Shown one piece after another: positions 61,173 to 64,000 of a stretch of 64,000 bases of DNA (its first letter is position 1; every line of letters starts with the position of its first letter). Position numbers and translations under genes: made by a program. Under the pieces are notes generated by a model. The model was not told the DNA's origin, ran no database searches, and saw nothing but the letters and a program-made list of their open reading frames with translations. The DNA comes from Pseudomonas moorei (lineage in GTDB: Bacteria; Pseudomonadota; Gammaproteobacteria; Pseudomonadales; Pseudomonadaceae), in NCBI RefSeq assembly GCF_008801475.1, contig NZ_VZPP01000006.1:124001-188000 (forward strand), read 5' to 3'.

Positions 61173-63010
61173 GCATAGGCTCCCTGGCTCATGGTGATCA
61201 AATCCTGCTGGGTTTTCAGCAAATCGGCGCTGTCGTGGTGGCAGAGGATTTCACTGCCGCCTTCTATGATCCGGCGGCTCGGCGCAGTGCGATTGCAGAG
61301 GCCATCGACTCGCACCGGGCAGCGGCTGAGGAACGTGCACAGTTCCGGCACGTTGGCCTTGGCGCCGATCGGCGGCAGCTGGCCGCAGGTGGTGCCGCAG
61401 TTCTCCAGCCAACCTTGACGCAGTTCCGGCACCGAATGGATCAACAGGTCGGTATAGGGATGGAACGGTGCCTGGGCAAATGACTGGCGAGTGCCAGCCT
61501 GAATCTTGTGGCCGCTGTACATCACCACAATGTCATCGCACAGGGCCCGTACGGTGGAAATGTCGTGACTGATGAACAGATAGGAAACCCCTAGCTCCTG
61601 ACGCAGATCGCGCAGCAGTTCGAGAATCGCCGCGCCGACCACTGTATCCAGCGCCGAGGTCACCTCGTCGCAAAGGATCAAATCCGGTTTGGCCGCCAAT
61701 GCGCGGGCCAGGTTGACCCGTTGCTTCTGCCCGCCCGACAGTTCGCTCGGCCGCCGTTCAGCCAGGTTCCGTGGCAAGCGCACCAGGTCCAGCAGCTCGC
61801 CAATACGCTCACGCAAAGCGGCTCCCTTCAGACCGAAGTACATCTTCAGCGGCCGGCTCAAAATGGTGCTGATACTGTGCATCGGGTTGAGCGCAGTGTC
61901 GGCGTTCTGAAAGACCATTTGAATCCGGCGGAACTGTTCGTCAGTTCGCTCGCAGAGACTACCGCCCAAGGGTTGTCCATCGAAGGTCAATCCGCCGAGA
62001 GCCGGTGTCAGCAACCCCGCCACTACCCGTGCCAGGGTCGATTTCCCCGACCCCGACTCACCGATCACCCCAATGGCCTGGCCCCGGCGCACGGTCAGGT
62101 CGATATCTTCCAGCACGCGGATCGCGGGCATGCCTTGCATGTTCTTGTTGCCGTAACCGGCGGTCAGGCCCTTGATGGTCAACAGCGGTTCGTCTTCAGC
62201 GACGCCGCAGGGTGGCCGAATCGTGGTGTCCGGCCGCGCGGCAGCCAGCAAGCTGCGGGTGTATTCGTGAGCCGGGCCTTTGAGCAGCGGCGCGGTGGCG
62301 CTCTGTTCGAAAATCTGGCCGCCATTGAGCACGACAATCTGATCGGCCATCTGCGCGACAACCGCCAAGTCGTGGGAGACATAGACCGCCGTCGCCCCAC
62401 GTTCCCGGACCACCCGCTTGAAGGCGCGGAGCACATCGATCTGGGTGGTCACGTCGAGGGCGGTGGTCGGTTCGTCCAATACCACCAGCACTGGATCACT
62501 GATCAGTGCCATGGCCGCCATCACCCGTTGTAATTGCCCGCCCGAGACCTGGTGCGGGTAGCGCTGGCCAATGTGATCCGGGTCTGGCAGGGCCAGGTCG
62601 CGGAACAGTTCGATCGCTTTGGCTTCGAGCACGGCGCGAGTGCCCAGGCCATGAATCAGCGCGCCCTCCACCACTTGGTCGATCAGCCTCTTCGCCGGGT
62701 TGAACGCCGCCGCCGCGCTTTGCGCGATGTACGACACCCGATTGCCACGCAGGCCCTGCAGTTCCTTTTCGCTCAGTGCGAGCATGTTGTGCTCACCGAT
62801 CTGCACTACACCACCCGACAACCGGCAACCGCGCCGGGCGTAACCGAGCAGCGCCAGGGCTATGGTGGTCTTGCCGGAGCCGGACTCACCGATCAACGCC
62901 AGCACTTCACCTTTCTCCAGGGAAAAGCTGACACCTTTGACTATTTCGGTTTCACCGCGCTCGCCACAGGCGACTACGCGCAAGTCTTCTACTCGTATCA
63001 ATTCGCTCAT
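61169..63010 (-). CDS. Peptide/opine-type ABC importer, fused double ATPase (DppD-DppF)
   Basis: The 613-aa protein holds two complete ATPase domains, as if DppD and DppF were joined. The first has ALIGESGSGKTTIALALLG, VSGGQLQRVMAAM and LVVLDEPTTALDVTTQIDVL. The second has GVIGESGSGKSTLARVVAG, LSGGQKQRVNLARALA and LILCDEVTSALDTVVGA. A C-terminal oligopeptide-transporter tail with cysteines (LCTFLSRCPVRVDGLCNRTA) follows. It powers uptake by the two permeases upstream. It starts 1 nt after the DppC-like stop. Confidence 0.92.
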   Translation of the reverse strand: MSELIRVEDLRVVACGERGETEIVKGVSFSLEKGEVLALIGESGSGKTTIALALLGYARRGCRLSGGVVQIGEHNMLALSEKELQGLRGNRVSYIAQSAAAAFNPAKRLIDQVVEGALIHGLGTRAVLEAKAIELFRDLALPDPDHIGQRYPHQVSGGQLQRVMAAMALISDPVLVVLDEPTTALDVTTQIDVLRAFKRVVRERGATAVYVSHDLAVVAQMADQIVVLNGGQIFEQSATAPLLKGPAHEYTRSLLAAARPDTTIRPPCGVAEDEPLLTIKGLTAGYGNKNMQGMPAIRVLEDIDLTVRRGQAIGVIGESGSGKSTLARVVAGLLTPALGGLTFDGQPLGGSLCERTDEQFRRIQMVFQNADTALNPMHSISTILSRPLKMYFGLKGAALRERIGELLDLVRLPRNLAERRPSELSGGQKQRVNLARALAAKPDLILCDEVTSALDTVVGAAILELLRDLRQELGVSYLFISHDISTVRALCDDIVVMYSGHKIQAGTRQSFAQAPFHPYTDLLIHSVPELRQGWLENCGTTCGQLPPIGAKANVPELCTFLSRCPVRVDGLCNRTAPSRRIIEGGSEILCHHDSADLLKTQQDLITMSQGAYA

Positions 63011-63011
63011 T

Positions 63012-63887
63012 TCAATGCCCTCCCGTGCGGCGACTACGTCGGGACGACACTCTGTCGATAAACAGATTCACACCAATGGTCAGCGTGCCGATGGCCAGGG
63101 CCGGAATCACGATGGCCGGCGCGCCCTGGTTAAGACCGCCGATGTTTTCCCGTACCAGAGAGCCGAGATCGGCATCCGGCGGTTGCACGCCGAGGCCGAG
63201 GAAGCTCATGCCGCTGAGCAGCAATACAATGAAGCCAAAGCGCAGGCCCAAATCGGTCAGCACCGGGTTGAGCATGTTTGGCAGGATCTCCACGCAGGCG
63301 ATATATAACCGGCGCTCCCCACGGGTACGGGCGACTTGCACGTATTCCAGGGCTTCGATGTTCACCGCCATGCTGCGGGCAATGCGAAACGCACCCGGGG
63401 TGAAGCTCAACACCGCCGTGCAAATCAGCAAGGTCACCGAGGAACCGAAGGCCGAAACCATGATCAGCGCCAGCATCTTGCTCGGGATAGAGATAAAGGC
63501 GTCCATCAAGCGACTGATTACTTCGTCCAGCCATTTCGGCGAAACCACCGACAGCAACGCACAGCCGGTTCCCAGGCCACTGGCCAGTACCGCGGCGATC
63601 AACGCCAGGCCGACGGTGAATCGTGCCCCCACAAGGACACGACTTAGCATGTCGCGACCCAGGTAATCAGTGCCAAACGGGTAAACGGCGCTGATGCTGT
63701 CAAAGACATTGTCGGAGACCACTTCGCCCACCGGGTGCGGTGCCAGCCATGGGCCGAAAATTGCCACCAGCAACCAGACAACGCACATCGCAGCCCCGAT
63801 CAGTCCCAGCCACGCCGGGCCATGAGACACCTTGCCAGCCGCCAGGTCGGGGGTCGCAGGCGTCGATTTCACAATGAGATTGTTCAT
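63012..63887 (-). CDS. ABC importer permease, DppC type
   Basis: The protein is 291 aa, starting at ATG 63887, which overlaps the preceding permease as ATGA. About six membrane spans are present, with the N-terminal OppC segment (VVWLLVAIFGPWLAPHPVGE), YPFGTDYLGRDMLSRVLVGA, and the EAA-type loop (VQVARTRGERRLYIACVEIL, then PNMLNPVL) that docks to the ATPase. It is an inner-membrane half of a peptide/opine/nickel-type importer. Confidence 0.92.
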   Translation of the reverse strand: MNNLIVKSTPATPDLAAGKVSHGPAWLGLIGAAMCVVWLLVAIFGPWLAPHPVGEVVSDNVFDSISAVYPFGTDYLGRDMLSRVLVGARFTVGLALIAAVLASGLGTGCALLSVVSPKWLDEVISRLMDAFISIPSKMLALIMVSAFGSSVTLLICTAVLSFTPGAFRIARSMAVNIEALEYVQVARTRGERRLYIACVEILPNMLNPVLTDLGLRFGFIVLLLSGMSFLGLGVQPPDADLGSLVRENIGGLNQGAPAIVIPALAIGTLTIGVNLFIDRVSSRRSRRTGGH

Positions 63888-64000
63888 TGGTTTCTCAGCC
63901 TCGGATTGGACAGAATCGCGCACAGGTCGGCAATCAGCACCAACCCCAGGTACGCAGTGCAAAACAGCATGGTGCAGGCCTGGACCAACGCCATGTCACG
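63884..64000 (-). CDS. ABC importer permease, DppB type, C-terminal end (runs off right edge)
   Basis: Only the last 38 codons and stop are in the window. They read a hydrophobic span (ALVQACTMLFCTAYLGLVLI) and ADLCAILSNPRLRNQ, the typical end of DppB/OppB permeases (a last helix, then D-P-R-x-R-like tail). The TGA overlaps the next permease's ATG. The substrate-binding protein and the regulator are presumably beyond the edge. Confidence 0.8.
   Translation of the reverse strand, partial: RDMALVQACTMLFCTAYLGLVLIADLCAILSNPRLRNQ

Overview
The window is a chromosomal segment of a Pseudomonas, most likely of the P. fluorescens group. The evidence is GC-rich coding sequence with few gaps, two OprD-family porins, a complete P. 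putida-type gallate (gal) cluster, many LysR/AraC regulators, and GTGGGAGC...GCTCCCAC REP/REPIN palindromes between genes. No rRNA, tRNA or CRISPR was seen.

Layout. 1-4.6 kb: the first ~405 residues of a secreted Mn-oxidase-type multicopper oxidase behind a sigma-54 promoter, a lytic transglycosylase, type II secretion gspG and gspF, and an exported Gly-rich protein with Asp/His repeats. 4.8-8.4 kb: LysR, exported esterase, and an MscS channel with a C-terminal cyclic-nucleotide-type domain. 8.5-12.1 kb: a four-gene operon (DoxX, ABM monooxygenase with membrane segments, amidohydrolase, YcaC), followed by a 788-base gene-free stretch with a dispersed repeat. 12.9-16.2 kb: LysR, AraC, chloroperoxidase-like hydrolase and flavodoxin-like protein, bracketed by two inverted copies of a 29-bp element. 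16.4-20.6 kb: two convergent paralogous winged-helix/STAND ATPase regulators, one lacking the C-terminal helical half. 20.8-27.2 kb: GlxA-type regulator, pirin, LysR with divergent MFS and quinone oxidoreductase, and a membrane-anchored hydrolase. 27.3-29.2 kb: two unrecognised genes. 29.2-35.8 kb: AraC-ABC exporter pair, hydroxyacyl-CoA dehydrogenase with TetR, and small proteins including a cytochrome c.

36.2-44.1 kb is the gallate cluster galBCD / galR / galP-galA-galT: porin and MFS uptake, ring cleavage, then tautomerase, hydratase and aldolase steps. 44.4-46.7 kb is a scar-like region with small unknown genes and two apparent remnants of tyrosine-recombinase 3' ends. 46.7-50.1 kb: OprD porin, DUF1624 membrane protein and a DUF4198 protein whose predicted mature N-terminus is histidine.

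50.5-64 kb is a large catabolic locus. Seven genes are joined by overlaps or a 1-nt gap: ABC importer permeases, a fused double ATPase, a three-subunit 2Fe-2S/FAD/DAO oxidase of opine-oxidase or HcnABC architecture, and an M20 deacylase. gabD and a D-malate/tartrate dehydrogenase follow, and gabT, a HAD hydrolase, an Lrp regulator and ghrA lie beyond. The set suggests import, oxidative cleavage, deacylation, and transamination/oxidation to central metabolites of an N-substituted amino acid or opine-like compound. The substrate cannot be read from sequence. The importer runs off the right edge.
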